This document shows positions 33,410-45,600 of a DNA stretch of 64,000 nt, piece after piece. A program made the position numbers and the translations under genes. Under the pieces are notes generated by a model. The model made no database searches. It had not been told where the DNA came from and saw only the letters and a list, made by a program, of their open reading frames with translations. The DNA comes from Helianthus annuus (Eukaryota > Streptophyta > Magnoliopsida > Asterales > Asteraceae). Position 1 is the first letter of the stretch. Each line of letters starts with the position of its first letter. The stretch is taken from contig NC_035433.2 in NCBI RefSeq assembly GCF_002127325.2, positions 12,806,111 through 12,870,110 of the forward strand, given 5' to 3'.

Positions 33410-34514
33410 ATGCCTCCTCGACGCGAAAACCAGATAGCAACTGCCGAACTGGCAGAGATCATTGCGCAGCAAATGGCTGCTCAATTCCCAAACCTCTTTG
33501 CTCAATGGAACCAAGCCAACAACAACAATCATGCCCCCCTGCAACTTCAAGACGTTCAACTCAGCTAAGCCATCAAAGTTTTCTGGGTCTCAAGGAGCGA
33601 CTGCACTTCTGCAATGGTTCGAGAGTTTAGAGAGCACCTTCAGACAGGTTCAATGTCCAAACGAGCAAAAGGTAGAATTCGCATCTAGCGTCTTTGAGAA
33701 ACGAGCTTTGACATGGTGGAATGGTGTGATGAGAGATAGGGGTGCCGATGTGGCACTGGCTCAAACGTGGGAAGAACTTCGGGCACTGATGATGAAGGAA
33801 TTTTGTCCTCGTCACGAGGTCAGGGCCTAAGAAAGGGAATTCGACGATCTTAAACAAGACAGCGGCGAACATCGAGCATACACTGATCGATATGAGGAGC
33901 TGAGCCTGTTGTGTCCTTCCATGGTTACGCCTTTGGATAAGGCGATCGAAAAATACATTGATGGCCTCCCTGACTCAGTTCAGGACATTGTTACTGGTAG
34001 TAACCCCACTACGGTTAGGCAGGCCATTGAGCTATCTGCAACCTTGACTGAATCTCAGATCAGGAAACGTAAGCTTTTCCGAAAGGGGGACAAGAAACCG
34101 GTCGAGGAATCGAAACCAATCGAGGAATCAAAGACCATGGATGAACAGACTGGATCCCCTAAGAAGTCAAAGAAGCGAAAGGCTTCTCAGAACTTCGCCA
34201 TGGTTACTCACAATGATCAAGCTGTCCCCAACCAACCAGCTCAACCCCCTGCTAGGAAGCCATACAATGGAACTTCACCCTTGTGCAACCAATGTAACCT
34301 TCATCATCATGCTAGGGTGAAGTGCCGCGAATGCCAAATTTGTGGACTTAAAGGTCACACAGCAAAGGTTTGCCGAGCTGCAGTTGCACCAAATCAAGCT
34401 AACAACAATCCTGCTCAAGCTCGCTTTCCACTAGGTTCTTGCTACAATTGTGGTGAGATGGGTCATTTCCGAAGAAATTGCCCAAAGCTTGCTAATACTA
34501 ATCCAGCACCGTGA
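33410..34514 (+). pseudogene. gag: Element A gag, frameshifted and with an in-frame stop
   Basis: The start is MPPRRENQIATAEL at 33410. An extra base in the C6 run at about 33533-33538 shifts the frame after NNNNHAP. The gag domain continues in the next frame (CNFKTFNSAKPSKFSG, WFESLEST, WWNGVMRDRGAD, EFCPRHEVRA) to a TAA at 33828-33830, then reads on in the same frame (EFDDLKQDSGEHRAYTDRYE). The C-terminus has a Lys-rich linker and two intact CCHC zinc knuckles, CQICGLKGHTAKVC and CYNCGEMGHFRRNC. The normal stop is TGA at 34512-34514, shortly after the second knuckle and exactly where B continues into protease. A gag-only design is therefore original, and the frameshift and stop are later decay. 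Confidence 0.9.
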
Positions 34515-35587
34515 TGAGCATCTGACCGACTAGAAGACAACACCCTTTAGAAATAATCATGTCTTGTGTATTATTTTCTTTTGTTGTCAAGGTCCATGAA
34601 ACAGTTGTTATCATTGTTTATAAATAAATCTTTTATTTACATTGCAATGTATTTATGAGGTTGTATGTATAAAGAACATATCCCTTACAATACCGACAAT
34701 TAAGGAATCATATTCCTTGAAAAGCAAACTACCACCCAAATTTTTTTCCATGTTATGATATCTTGCGTTTCCATGAAGTTCCTAAGTACTCGTTTCTTCT
34801 AAGGAAAACGAAGTACAAGGCGCAAGTTACAACACTGGGCGAATACCCAAAGTACCACTATAAATCCTTAATAGGGTACCTAAGGGTATATCCATAAATT
34901 CAAAAATTGATGTGTTCCTTAATTCGAATATTACGTTTCTTTGGAAACAAAAATCGAATTTCTGGAAGATCTTCCTATCTTTTTAGATAGATCCCAGGGG
35001 ACATTGAAGTCCATCTACTGGTTTCCATATCCGTATTCAATCAATAACAAGTTAATAACAAATTATAATCCAGTTAAACAATTATGTGACCTTGTGCTTA
35101 TGTGTTCCCTTATGTGTTGTTGTGTGATCCAAATTATGTTATCCAAATCCTTGTAGAATCTTCCATATCATTCGTACAAAGGATTCATAGTAGGATATCC
35201 AAAGGTACTATATTAAATCCTCAATGGGCTTTTACGTGATAGTAAAGACCCTTGGATTATATTGTACTATTCCATAATTAGACCCCTTGAGTGGTCTAGT
35301 TAAACAGATTGATCCAAAAAAAATCTAGTTTGGAATATCATGTGATGATATAACTGAAAGGACTCCTTGGTGGCCTAACTAAGAAGATCCCCTATCGAGC
35401 TAATAAAAAAGGAACCGATGGAAGTCTAGTCACCCTCATCACAAGTTTGATATCCTTCCCAAAAACATTACAAAACAAACTGTGCGGACTGTGCAAGGGA
35501 TTACGTAATTATGGATGCATACATAATTATGGAATTTAGTGCACAGAAACCACAGCAAGTATTGTCGTGTATCTAGAGTTAACCCTA
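34515..35587 (+). other. Element A non-coding region replacing pol
   Basis: AT-rich, with no protease, RT or integrase motif in any frame. It has no similarity that I can recognise to the rest of the window. It may be captured or diverged filler. Confidence 0.6.
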
Positions 35588-36250
35588 TTCATTTTCGTTT
35601 CTGAAGAAATTGTGGAAAATGACTCGTTCCGTTCATTTTCGTTTCTGAAGAAATTGTGGAAAATGACTCATTCCGTTCATTTTCGTTTCTGAAGAAATTG
35701 TGGAAAATGACTCGTTCCGTTCATTTTCGTTTCTGAAGAAATTGTGGAAAATGACTCGTTCCGTTCATTTTCGTTTCTGAAGAAATTGTGGAAAATGACT
35801 CATTCCGTTCATTTTCGTTTCTGAAGAAATTGTGGAAAATGACTCATTCTGTTCATTTTCGTTTCTGAAGGAATTGTGGAAAATGACTCGTTCCGTTCAT
35901 TTTTGTTTCTGAAGGAATTGTGGAAAATAACTCGTTCCGTTCATTTTCGTTTCTGAAGAAATTGTGGAAAATGACTCATTCCGTTCATTTTCGTTTCTGA
36001 AGAAATTGTGGAAAATGACTCATTCCGTTCATTTTCGTTACTGAAGAAATTATGGAAAATGACTCATTCCGTTCATTTTCGTTTCTAAAGAATACCCATT
36101 AAAGAAAATGACTCATTCCATGCATCTTCGTTTCAAATGGATACCCATTAAGGAAAATGACTCATTCTATGCATTTTTGTTTCTGAAAATTTTCCATCGA
36201 AGGGAAAATGAATATCCTTGATTCTTCCTTCATTTCCATTTCTAAAGAGT
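35588..36250 (+). repeat. 44-bp minisatellite in element A
   Basis: About eleven near-perfect units containing TTCATTTTCGTTTCTGAAG and TTGTGGAAAATGACTC (35588-36072). Three or four degenerate units follow (to about 36250). It lies just upstream of the PPT. Confidence 0.92.
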
Positions 36251-36332
36251 CTCCGTTAAGGAAATGACAGGATATTGCCTTGCATATCTTTGGTGGTTAT
36301 TTGACACAAAGTCACAAATAGACTCCTACTCT

Positions 36333-36346
36333 AAAGTAGGGGAGAC
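36333..36346 (+). other. Element A polypurine tract
   Basis: AAAGTAGGGGAGAC immediately before the 3' LTR. Confidence 0.85.
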
Positions 36347-39300
36347 TGTGACACCTGTGTCACCACGACCATCAAACAAATACCAAGCCGATGAAATATT
36401 GTATTTCATACTTGGGATCGTGTATAAATATGTGTATCTTTTGCACATATCAATTCTTGTTCAATTTCAAACTCTACAACGCTTTCTGGGGAATTATATG
36501 CAAACTAGTGCGTAAACGTACTCAGTTTAATGTGACAAATACTCCGGAAGACCATCATATACTTAACATACCTTAAATAACCTTTACATAACTTAGAAAT
36601 AAGTTTTGAAGGCTTTGGTATGGCAAAAACAAGTTAATTCGCTTACAGGGACTAAACTTGACAAACTGCGAAAGTATGCCAATTTGAACTGTAACAAACA
36701 TTCCGGAACATGTCCATAAGTTAAACATACCATAAATATCCTTTACATAGCTTAGAAATAGGATTTGAAGGGTTGGGTATGCTAAAACAAACTTTTGGAT
36801 CATACAGGGACTAAAAGTGTCAAAAAGTGCATAAGTTTGCACTTTCGCGCATAACTTACGTTCTGAATACATCCGGACATCCAAAAATTTATGTAAGCAT
36901 CCTTATATTATGCCTTAGTGTTTGGCATGAGAAAAGTCCATTCGTCGCGTCATTTGGATCGTTTTTCGCGCTTATGCGCATTCCGTCGTAATTAACCGAA
37001 CATCACGATCGTACGGCCAAACGAACCAACATCCGACATATTTTTGAGCATGTTTCATGTCCACAATGTTTAGACATCATTTTAGGGCCTTAAAGTTGGC
37101 TTTACGGGCCTTAGAAGTGTTGGAAATGGCTTAAATATGCAACATGGACTAAAACTGTCATTTCTGAAAGTTGTGCAGATCAGACAAGGCCAGGCGGCCC
37201 GCCTGAGTTTTGCCTGTATGCTGACGCAGGCCGCATGAGCCCTGCAGATGCAGAAACTCGTTTTTTTGATCATTTTGGCCTTTCAATCACTCCAAAGGGC
37301 AATGCCCTTTCACAATCTCTGGAGTTAGGGTCACCATATGATACCACAACATCTTGACAAGTGTACGCATGAGATCGTGGCACGATATTCATGAAACGAT
37401 CCTAACGGTTTTGCTTTTCCTATAAATACCTCCCCCACCATTTGGTGTAAAACCCACAAAACTGATCAAAGAGCTCTAAGTTGATGCTATTGCTTCATAC
37501 CTGAGCTCCTGGATCAAGTTTAGCTTTCGGGGACCCTTCGTAAGTGTTCTTTCGTTCTTTTAATCGCTTTCTAGTGCTAAAGTCAAACTTTGTTTGACTT
37601 TCTGCGTTGACCAGCTTATGGTCAACACGAAGTTCGTTGGAACTTCATAACGTGAGCGTGATCACGATGGTTATAGTCCGTAGTGACTATACCTACTGAT
37701 TACCACGTTATCCAGGCTCAGTGACGAGTCGTAGTTTCGGCCAAAATGCGCATTCTTGTGTATTTTGTAACCAAACTACTCATAGGTATCAAAACCGTTT
37801 GTTTTGATGCCAAACCTGTTTTCTAAACTTAGTTAAGCATGTTCTAACATGCTTAGCTCGTCACTTTTAGTTTAGTGCTTACATAGGGTCGTAAGGTAAG
37901 CGATCTAAACAATCGTTTACACTTTCGAACCCGACCCATTTGGTCGATCATTAGGATCCGACCAAACATATTAGGTGACCATAGCTGTAACCTTCCGAGG
38001 TTATACCTTATGGTCACGATGTTAGGCGTTCCAAACGCGTTCTACGCGAACGACGCGTTAAGGTAGCATAAGCTACCTAAACGGGTCGTAATGGGTCGTA
38101 AGCACTTAGGTTAAGTTTCACTATAGTGTGTGGGCTTTGTTAAACCATATTACACGAGTCTCCATACTCGTTTGGTTTACGAACCCGCATCCTATCCAAT
38201 CCTCCGATTTAGGTCCGGTATATTAACATAGCTACCTATTAGGTGCCGTTTGATATTCCGTGATCTCTAGCATTGTGTGATTATTACACAAGGACTTCAA
38301 GGCAATCTCAGGTGAGTACATTGAACCCCTCGTTTACTGTTTTCCGAACTGTTTTGGGGTGAAACACATGTGCCTACTTGTTACTTTTATGCTTTCAATG
38401 TTTTCATATCACATGCTTATTATGTTCGTTAGTACATATATAGTACACGACTTCATTGTGTTCGTGCTATGTACGCCCATTGTGTGCATACTTAGTACAC
38501 CACTCTACAATACATTTCATGCTATGTACGCCCATTGTGTGCATACTTAGTACACCACTCTACAATACATTTCATACTATGTACGCCCATTGTGTGCATG
38601 CTTAGTACATCACTTTACAATACATTTCATGCTACGTACGCCCATTGTGTGCATACTTAGTACATTGTTTCACATTGCATTTCTGTTGCATATGCTCATC
38701 CAGCATATGAACACATTATACTACATTTTGGACCGTTGTAACCATTTGACTATGTGAACCGTCTTAGCCCTTTGATTATATGAACCGTTCGTAACCTTTG
38801 AACCGTGTGAACCAGTTGTATCTGTTGACATGATTTACATTTGACAATAGACTTTTGACTATACATAAACATTCCTACAATTGTTAAACATTTTATCTTG
38901 ATGGTTTGGTTTGAGTAAGTGATCTAAGTAACGAGGCGTGTGTATTAGGATACAAGCATGGTGGATACGCCGCTGGTACTTCCTATATATAAGTGTTTGT
39001 GTGGTATTACATATCGTAGCGTTATTTGAATCATTTCAATTTGAGACATATAACATTTTATACAAATAACACACTTTTCACAAGACCTTGATTTACAAAC
39101 AACTTAGCTTATACAAACTCATTTTACATGGTTATTCAGTTAACCATACATTATTCTCTTATTTGTACATATCATCTGATCTTACCGTTCTTCAAATGAT
39201 TTACAAGACAAAGCAAATTACAAGGTTCATGACTAAACATTTTCTCAAACATAAGTCATGAATTCTGTTTTCACAAAACCTATGTATCTCACAGGCATTT

Positions 39301-39582
39301 TTATGCTGACTTACCTATTTTCACATGTGTTTTCAGGAGATGATGCCTAGGACTTATCAAGACGTACTTAGGCGGACCTGTGCCTTAGTGACTTAAAACG
39401 AGACAAGAACTAGTTAATTTATGTTATGTACACTTTGGTTCTTGTTTAAACCATGTAAACTTTCATGTTTGATTAATAAACCGAAACTTCATTTGCCATG
39501 GATTTGAAACAATAAATTCTGTTACAACACTCCCCGACGTTTCCGCCACGTTTTGTATGTTCTTCGTGGTCGGGGTGTGACA
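36347..39582 (+). mobile_element. Element A 3' LTR (3236 bp)
   Basis: Collinear copy of the 5' LTR. TATA is at 37421-37428, 55-bp repeats at about 38465-38665, predicted intron 38312-39336, and conserved stem-loop 38941-39011 (one extra mismatch in the left arm). Confidence 0.93.
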
Positions 39583-39587
39583 ACAGT
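39583..39587 (+). repeat. Target duplication of element A, right copy
   Basis: ACAGT, matching 29563-29567. Confidence 0.92.
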
Positions 39588-41961
39588 TGACCCGGTCAAC
39601 TCGGTCAACACGTTCGGTGACTCGACACGAAGATTCGGTAATGGATTTAGCGCGAATATTATTTACGTTAGTTATTCCCTATTTTTTTATTACGTGATAA
39701 CGAGCTCGAACCAGTTGATTATATTTTACGTTTGATATATTTAACTCTAGTTGTCGGGGCCGTCCAAAAACAGAGGAAACTCTGCCCGTTTTCCGAGAAA
39801 AAACCGTAAAATATACCACGTTTTTATAAAATAAACACTCGATTTCAAACAATCTCTTAAGAAAAACAATATACAAGTACGCTACTTTTTGTTTTAAGCA
39901 AGATACAAATGCGTATTATCTTCGACGACATTTTATAGCCTACAAGGAACGTCAATGTCGCGAACTATTTATTAAAATAAATATAATCACTTTTATATTT
40001 ATTTTCTTTATACTTAACACTATACGGATCTTTTATAAAAATGAACGTTGTTTATATTTATTTCAAATATCAAACAACATGAATTCGTTTATAAGAATAC
40101 ATATAGTTTATGTATTTATTTCAACACATCAAACGATACGAAATCTTTTCGTAAAGATAAATTTATAACAAACAATATGCCTTCTTTTATAAAATAAATA
40201 TATTTCATATATTTATTTCGGATATCACAACGCGACGATTTTTTTATAAAAGTAAATATATCTTTTATATTTATTTCAAACGCCTAAACGACACACTATA
40301 TATCACATATATCGCTTACGAATTGTTACATGTTATTTTCGTATAAATGTGTATTACATACACAACGACTTCTCAAGACGACTAACGGATTCTACCGAAA
40401 TATTTATATATTTTTATATAAACATTTATATATTTTTAAACCTCACAAGAACTAAGTGATTTTCAAAGACTTAGAAAAATATTACCGACATTAGACGAGA
40501 CTTAACGAGTATAACTTAATCGTTACTATTAAGTGATCAACTTACCGTTGAATCGTTCGGTTAACGATTCGGTAGAGCTCGATGACACGTAGTTTAGTGA
40601 CTACGTTTATTTAGAAACTTATAAGGTACTCCGTGTTAGGAATATTGTAGAATGCACACTAGCAAGTCAAGTCTTGGAAACGACACCACGAAGTCGTAAT
40701 TAGCTAGCTTTGCACAAGACAATTCAGGTGAGTTCATAACCCCCACTTTTTACTGTTTTACATTTTTGTAAATGTTTTCGGGGTGGAAAGACATGCACGA
40801 TTTTCAGAAACATACAAAGTTTTCGATAAACAAAGACTGTATATTTTTAGACAAAGCACGTTTTGCAAGAACATACAAAGTTTTGAACAAACGCAAAACT
40901 CGTATTTCTAAATCATATTACGAATGGATTTCGAGGAACTCAAATGATTTACGAAAGGTTTATACTAAACATACCGGTTTTTTCAAAACAAATGCGTATT
41001 TTCGAAATGTGAATGATTTTCATAACTAGGGATGGGTCGTCTGGGGATAATATATAGAGACTAGGGAGTTGGCCTTAGAGGCTGGGAGGTTCAGCCTTAG
41101 AGGCTGGGGAGGTTCAGCCTTAGAGGCTAGGGTAAAATACATGTTACAATCATTTCAGACATTTTATACATGGTATGGTTAGCGTAGGGAGGGTTTTTAC
41201 TACTTAGATTATGTGAGTGGGTAGGTGGAACTTAAGGCCATTAATCCTCGTTGTAAGACCGAGGGACATGAGTGATAGATTTATTCGGGTGTAGCAAGCC
41301 CCACTCCTAAGTCCGCTGAATGGACCATGAGGTGACTATGTGCCTGACGCCAAAATCTGCTAGGTTTGAGTCTTCCTGCATCACTTCACACATATCAATG
41401 GCTTTGCAAACCATTGGTGATCTCTTTTTCCTTATTGCTACATACTAGGGACATACATACTTACAAAAATACCTGATTTTTACAAATTACATACCATATT
41501 TCATATAAATTCAAAGCATAGGATTATGCGGGCATGGAGTCAAAGTCAGGGTGGGCATTGACGGTTATACAAATTTTACAAATTTTGCAAATACAAGAGT
41601 TTACAAATACATGGTTTTACGAACATAATGCGTTTACAAATACAAAGTTTCCATATAACTTGACAAGAAAATGATTTTTAAATTCGTTTTCTCAATAATA
41701 TTTCATAAACCGGTTATTCAAAAAGATTTATTTTAAATCTTTTCCAAAACAAACTATGAACTCGCTCAACTTTATGTTGATTTTTTGCATGTTTCTTTCT
41801 CAGGTTGCATTTCTAAGAAAAGGCACAGTTGGAATAGGAGAACCATTGGAGTCGAGTACTTATTGGCGTGCATTTTCTAAAAGACTTAGCTTATTTGCTT
41901 CCGCTGTGCAATAAAGATATCAGTCCAGTCACGCCAGCTCTGATAATTTCGGGGTGTGACA
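39588..41961 (+). mobile_element. Element C 3' LTR, last segment
   Basis: Continues the C LTR from 29567 (GTCAAC words cross the insertion point) and ends CGGGGTGTGACA at 41961. The AT-rich stretch at 39.7-40.6 kb holds no gene. The final 436 bp match the 5' remnant 7663-8099. Confidence 0.85.
40728..41803 (+). other. Predicted leader intron in the C LTR
   Basis: Donor ATTCAG|GTGAGT and acceptor TTTCTTTCTCAG|G, 1076 nt. Short GGCTGGG(A)GGTTCAGCCTTAGA-type repeats lie within it at about 41063-41130. Confidence 0.45.
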
Positions 41962-42035
41962 AACTAACCATTTATTATCCTTAATTAATCAGCAATATGT
42001 TGTAATTAATAGCAACAACAACTTATATTAAGACA
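41962..42035 (+). other. Flanking DNA to the right of C
   Basis: AT-rich and unassigned. It ends in the LINE target duplication TATTAAGACA (42026-42035). Confidence 0.5.
42026..42035 (+). repeat. Target duplication of the LINE insertion, left copy
   Basis: TATTAAGACA, repeated exactly at 44198-44207. Confidence 0.9.
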
Positions 42036-44197
42036 GGTAGTCGTGAGATGAGAGAGCTCTGGGCGATTTGGGGAAAACCGTGAAACCCTCAATTTCTTCA
42101 ATCAAATCCTGGTCTCGATTGATTTTGTTTAGCAACTAGGGTCTTCGATTCTTTACTGGTAAGGAATCCTCAATCGATCCTTTGTTTCTAACCTATTGAA
42201 ATCAGATTAGGGCTATCGTTTTTTCTAGGGTTTCGAATTTTGTTGACTTTTGTTCGTCTGATATCAGATTACGGGGTTAAAGGGCTGCATCTTATTACAT
42301 CTTCGGCTATCCGATTTGTATAGGGTTTCAGCAATTTCAATTCATTGTCCTTTTCAGATTCGGGTTTTGGCAATCGGCGCTGATTATACCTTGTTTCTGA
42401 TTGGGGTTGGGTGTTACATCAGATTAGGGTTTCGTTTGCTGTGCTAATTGACGACAGGGTGAGCAGCCGGTTTTCTTTATCAGGGTTCTTTAATGGATGA
42501 ACTCACGAAAACTGGTGGAAAGCCACCACTGTCATTCAAAGAAATAGCGGATCGAATACTTGATGTTGATGGGAACAATATACAGCCAAGACGTGGTATA
42601 AACATTATCGATGAACTCACTAAGGTCTCGGCACCGGTTCAATTGGATAATCTGTTCTCGCCAATAACAGGTTTCCATGGACTGAATTTGTCGGCTGATA
42701 AGGAGAGTACAAAGTTTTCTGGGGCTGCGAATCCATTGGCTGGTAACTCGAATACAAGATTTTCTGGGGCTGCGGAACCTTTATCATTTGCTTAAGTAGT
42801 GAATAACGCAAAGGAGAATGTAAAGGTTAATTTTTGGATGATGGAATCTAGCGAGTCAGTTGATGGAGCCGATGTCGTTATTCCATTGTCTTCGGTTAAA
42901 CAAGTCTCTGACAGGTATGCTAACACTTTGTATGGATATTTTCTGGGTAAACGTCTGGCTTTTCCTGTGGTGGATTATTTTGCAAAGAACAACTGGGTTA
43001 AATATGGTCTCTCTAGACTAATGATGAATGCGAACGAGTTCTTTTTTTTTTTAAATTCAAAACAAAGGAAGGGATGGATAAAATGGTAGAGGATGGACCT
43101 TGGATGATTAGAAATGTCCCGATAATTTTGAAGGAGTGGTCGGCCTCTGTCAAGTTGGAAAAGGAAGATATTAAAGTTACCCCAGTTTGGGTCAAGATGC
43201 ATGATGTGCCGTTAGCAGCATATACTGAGGACGATCTTAGTTTGCTCGCTTGATGCTAGATTCGTACACTGCTACAATGTGTGCTGAATCGTGGGGAAGA
43301 AGCAGTTATGCTAGAGCTCTCATTGAAATTCAAGTCGTGGCTGAGTTAAAGAGGAGTGTTACTGTTGCAATCCCATCTTTAGATGGTAATGGTCATTCAA
43401 ATGTGGAGGTAAAAATCGAATATGATTGGGAGCCTTTAAGGTGCTCATCTTGTTGCGTGTTTGGTCATGAAGATAGCTCGTGCCCAAAGAACCATCAGGT
43501 TGTTTCGAGTGGGGATTCTGGGAAGAAAATTGATGATTTTCAGGTTGTGGGTGCCAAGAAGAAGAAAGCTACTAACCAAGGTCTTCATATGAAAAATCAG
43601 AAACCTAAGGTAGTGTATAGACCTGCTGTAAACCCTAAACCAAATTCGTCCTTGAGGAAGCCGATGAACAATCAGGTATCAACGTCAAACCCCTTTGATA
43701 CCCTTAAGGACGATGATGGTGGTCAGGGATGTAGTACGGTGGGTCGTATAGAGAAGAAGGCCAAGCAGTCTAATGACAAGCAGGATTCAGATGAGGAGGA
43801 GGTCGTTGAAGTCTACAATGAAACTAATGAATTTATGACTTCGGGAACACATCCTTCATCTTCTAGAGCTCGGGCAAGCAACTCCTCCACAAAGGGTTCC
43901 AATGGCTAGACATGTAGTGATTCGAGTCAAGGGGTTGCCAATTTGTGGCAATTTTATCTTTGATGATGGAGGTTGAGTCGTTTTTTGGTTTTTCATGTTT
44001 TGGTCTTGCCTACTTTGTTTCATGATGTAATGTAGGCTAGGTTATGGGTTGTCTTAGAATGTTTGGTTTTGTTTTTGGTTTACATATACGGGGCATGTCC
44101 TGTATATGAATTAGTGTGGAACTCATCCTCACTACTTGTACTTTATTAGGATTGTTTTAATAGAATCACCAGGGTAACCCTTTACCCAAAAAAAAAG
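42036..44197 (+). mobile_element. LINE-derived insertion carrying ORF1 only
   Basis: Flanked by a perfect 10-bp target duplication and ending in a 9-A tail (44188-44196) after CCTTTACCC. There is a 5' UTR-like leader (about 450 bp), a broken ORF1 and a 3' UTR, but no endonuclease/RT ORF2. This fits an internally deleted L1-type LINE or a retrotransposed ORF1 transcript. Confidence 0.8.
42493..43909 (+). pseudogene. LINE ORF1-like protein (DUF4283 and CCHC knuckle), multiply broken
   Basis: The frame runs from ATG 42493 (MDELTKTGGKPPLSFKEIAD) to TAA at 42793-42795. It reads on in the same frame through a DUF4283-like region (NFWMMESSESVDGADVVIP, ANTLYGYFLGKRLAFPVVD) to a T-run at about 43041-43052, where it shifts. 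The next piece (MVEDGPWMIRNVPIILKEW, VWVKMHDVPLAAYTEDDLS) is open until a stop near 43252. A short deletion there moves the frame again. The last piece (43250-43909) has MMLDSYTATMCAESWGRSS, a zinc knuckle CSSCCVFGHEDSSC and an acidic Ser-rich tail. Plant L1 ORF1 proteins are RNA chaperone-like; this copy cannot encode one. Confidence 0.8.
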
Positions 44198-44207
44198 TAT
44201 TAAGACA
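44198..44207 (+). repeat. Target duplication of the LINE insertion, right copy
   Basis: TATTAAGACA after the A-tail. Confidence 0.9.
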
Positions 44208-44793
44208 TGTAACCAGAATTGAACTCTATTTGGCCTTTAGGACTCGAAATGGGTCAGACCTTTAGAACTTTAAATGTGTTTTGACTTTTGGAACTTGAAA
44301 TAGGTTTGACTTTTGGAACTTGAAATGGGTTTGAGTTTTGGAACCTGAATTGGGTTTTACTTTACAACTTGAATTGGGATTCCTTGCAATTGCAAGTGAG
44401 TTGTAGTTGCAGAACTTACTCTGCCTTCATTGTCACATGTTTCACCAGTTATTCTGGTCAAACAGGCCAAATAACGCCTACCAAAGTGTATCATCCCTGT
44501 TTAAATTATAAGCATTAGAAGTTGAAATGGGTTTGACTTTTAAAACATGAATTGGGATTGACCTTCACAACTTCAAGTGAGTTTTAGTTTCATAACTTGA
44601 ACTGCCTTCACTTACTCACAGGTATAACTAACTCACATTATGCATAACTGTCCTAAATCAAAGTGCTATTTGTGCAAACCAAAGTGTATCATCCCAGTTT
44701 TATATATAACTAACTCACATTATGCATAACTGTCCTAAATCCTATTGTACCCTGATCAGTTAAGGGCTTGATTATCACAACCTTGACTGAATT
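44208..44793 (+). other. Unassigned DNA with imperfect repeats
   Basis: No gene. Several copies of a GACTTTTGGAACTTGAAATGGG-like phrase lie at 44280-44360 and 44510-44560. TAACTCACATTATGCATAAC occurs twice (about 44630 and 44712). It may be an old degenerate element. Confidence 0.5.
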
Positions 44794-45600
44794 TGTCACA
44801 CCCCCAAAATCCACATGCGGAGTACCACCACTTGGGGGCGTGACTGACCAGGATCCAGCCACCAATTATACTGAGCAATTTAATTAATAACTAAGTAGTA
44901 TTCACCAACCACAGGGTTAGCAAATATCATAACCAAAGTTCAGAAGTTTTAGGTTCAAATAGTAGCTTAGGTAAGTAGCGGAAGCATAGACAAAATAGTT
45001 TAAAACAAAGTTCATAGTTCAAGTTTATTTAGAACCCAACACAAGGGTTAGACGACCACTACACATCCCCAAGCTACAAGCTCCTGAGTCACTGGGTACC
45101 TGCAAAGCATGCAATAGGGTATCAACAAAATGTTGGCGAGTTCACGAGGTGTCAAGTTTTAGTTTTCGAAAACGTAAGTTGTTTAGATAAAGCATTTATA
45201 ATCACGTTATGGGGAGCTACCCCATCTGTAAGCTCACTAAACTGTCGATACTAAAACTGTTGACGTAAAGTTGCTGTGCCCCGAGTCAATGTCTATCGTC
45301 ATTGACCAAGATGCAAGGTCTACTAGTTCACGCCCGATCCCCCCGGTCACGGTGTGAGGTTGTCAAACCTAATAGCGCTATCAACTAATAACCCGTTCGC
45401 CCCCGGCAATTAATCGGTCCTGTAAGCAGGGACTTAATGTGATAGAGTTATGTTTAGTTTTGCTAGTTGTGATTTATAAATAATAACCAAACGTATCTCC
45501 CCGGAGATAGTGAATTAAAAGTACCCATTCGTATTTTCCCCGGAAGTATTAGTTTGGAAGTATTCTTCCCAAAGATGTCAGTTGTCCGTATCCCTCCCTG
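44794..45600 (-). mobile_element. D-like LTR fragment
   Basis: The plus strand starts TGTCACACCCCCAAAATCC, the reverse complement of the D LTR end. It holds the matching acceptor CTTTGCAG|G (ending at 45100). It is broken at 45600 by the A-like LTR, so the rest lies elsewhere. Confidence 0.75.

Larger units (their letters stand above)
29568..39582 (+). mobile_element. Element A: gag-only, non-autonomous Ty3/gypsy retrotransposon (TR-GAG/LARD-like)
   Basis: 10,015 bp with complete ends. The 5' LTR is 29568-32798 and the PBS 32806-32819. A leader, gag (33410-34514, broken) and a non-coding region with a 44-bp minisatellite follow. The PPT is 36333-36346 and the 3' LTR 36347-39582. It is flanked by ACAGT. 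Protease, RT, RNase H and integrase are all absent. The leader, PBS, PPT and LTR termini closely resemble B, so a B-like autonomous family is the likely helper. The two LTRs are about 99% identical by eye, so the insertion is young. Confidence 0.93.
7663..41961 (+). mobile_element. Element C: coding-less large retrotransposon derivative, host of the nested insertions
   Basis: A 5' LTR remnant (7663-8099) is followed by a tRNA-Met PBS, a non-coding interior to 14993, a PPT and a 3' LTR that starts at 15004. The 3' LTR is continued at 28062-29567 and 39588-41961 after the B1 and A insertions. The 5' remnant and the end of the 3' LTR (41526-41961) differ at about 10 of 436 positions by eye. No gag or pol frame exists in the interior. 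This matches the LARD class of non-autonomous LTR elements. The left end of C and its target duplication are outside the window. Confidence 0.8.

Noticed and set aside
34515..35587. Captured host gene in element A
   Set aside because: No frame longer than about 70 codons, no domain motif and no exon-like composition was seen.
35588..36100. Possible CRISPR-like array
   Set aside because: It is a head-to-tail minisatellite without unique spacers, in a eukaryotic retroelement.
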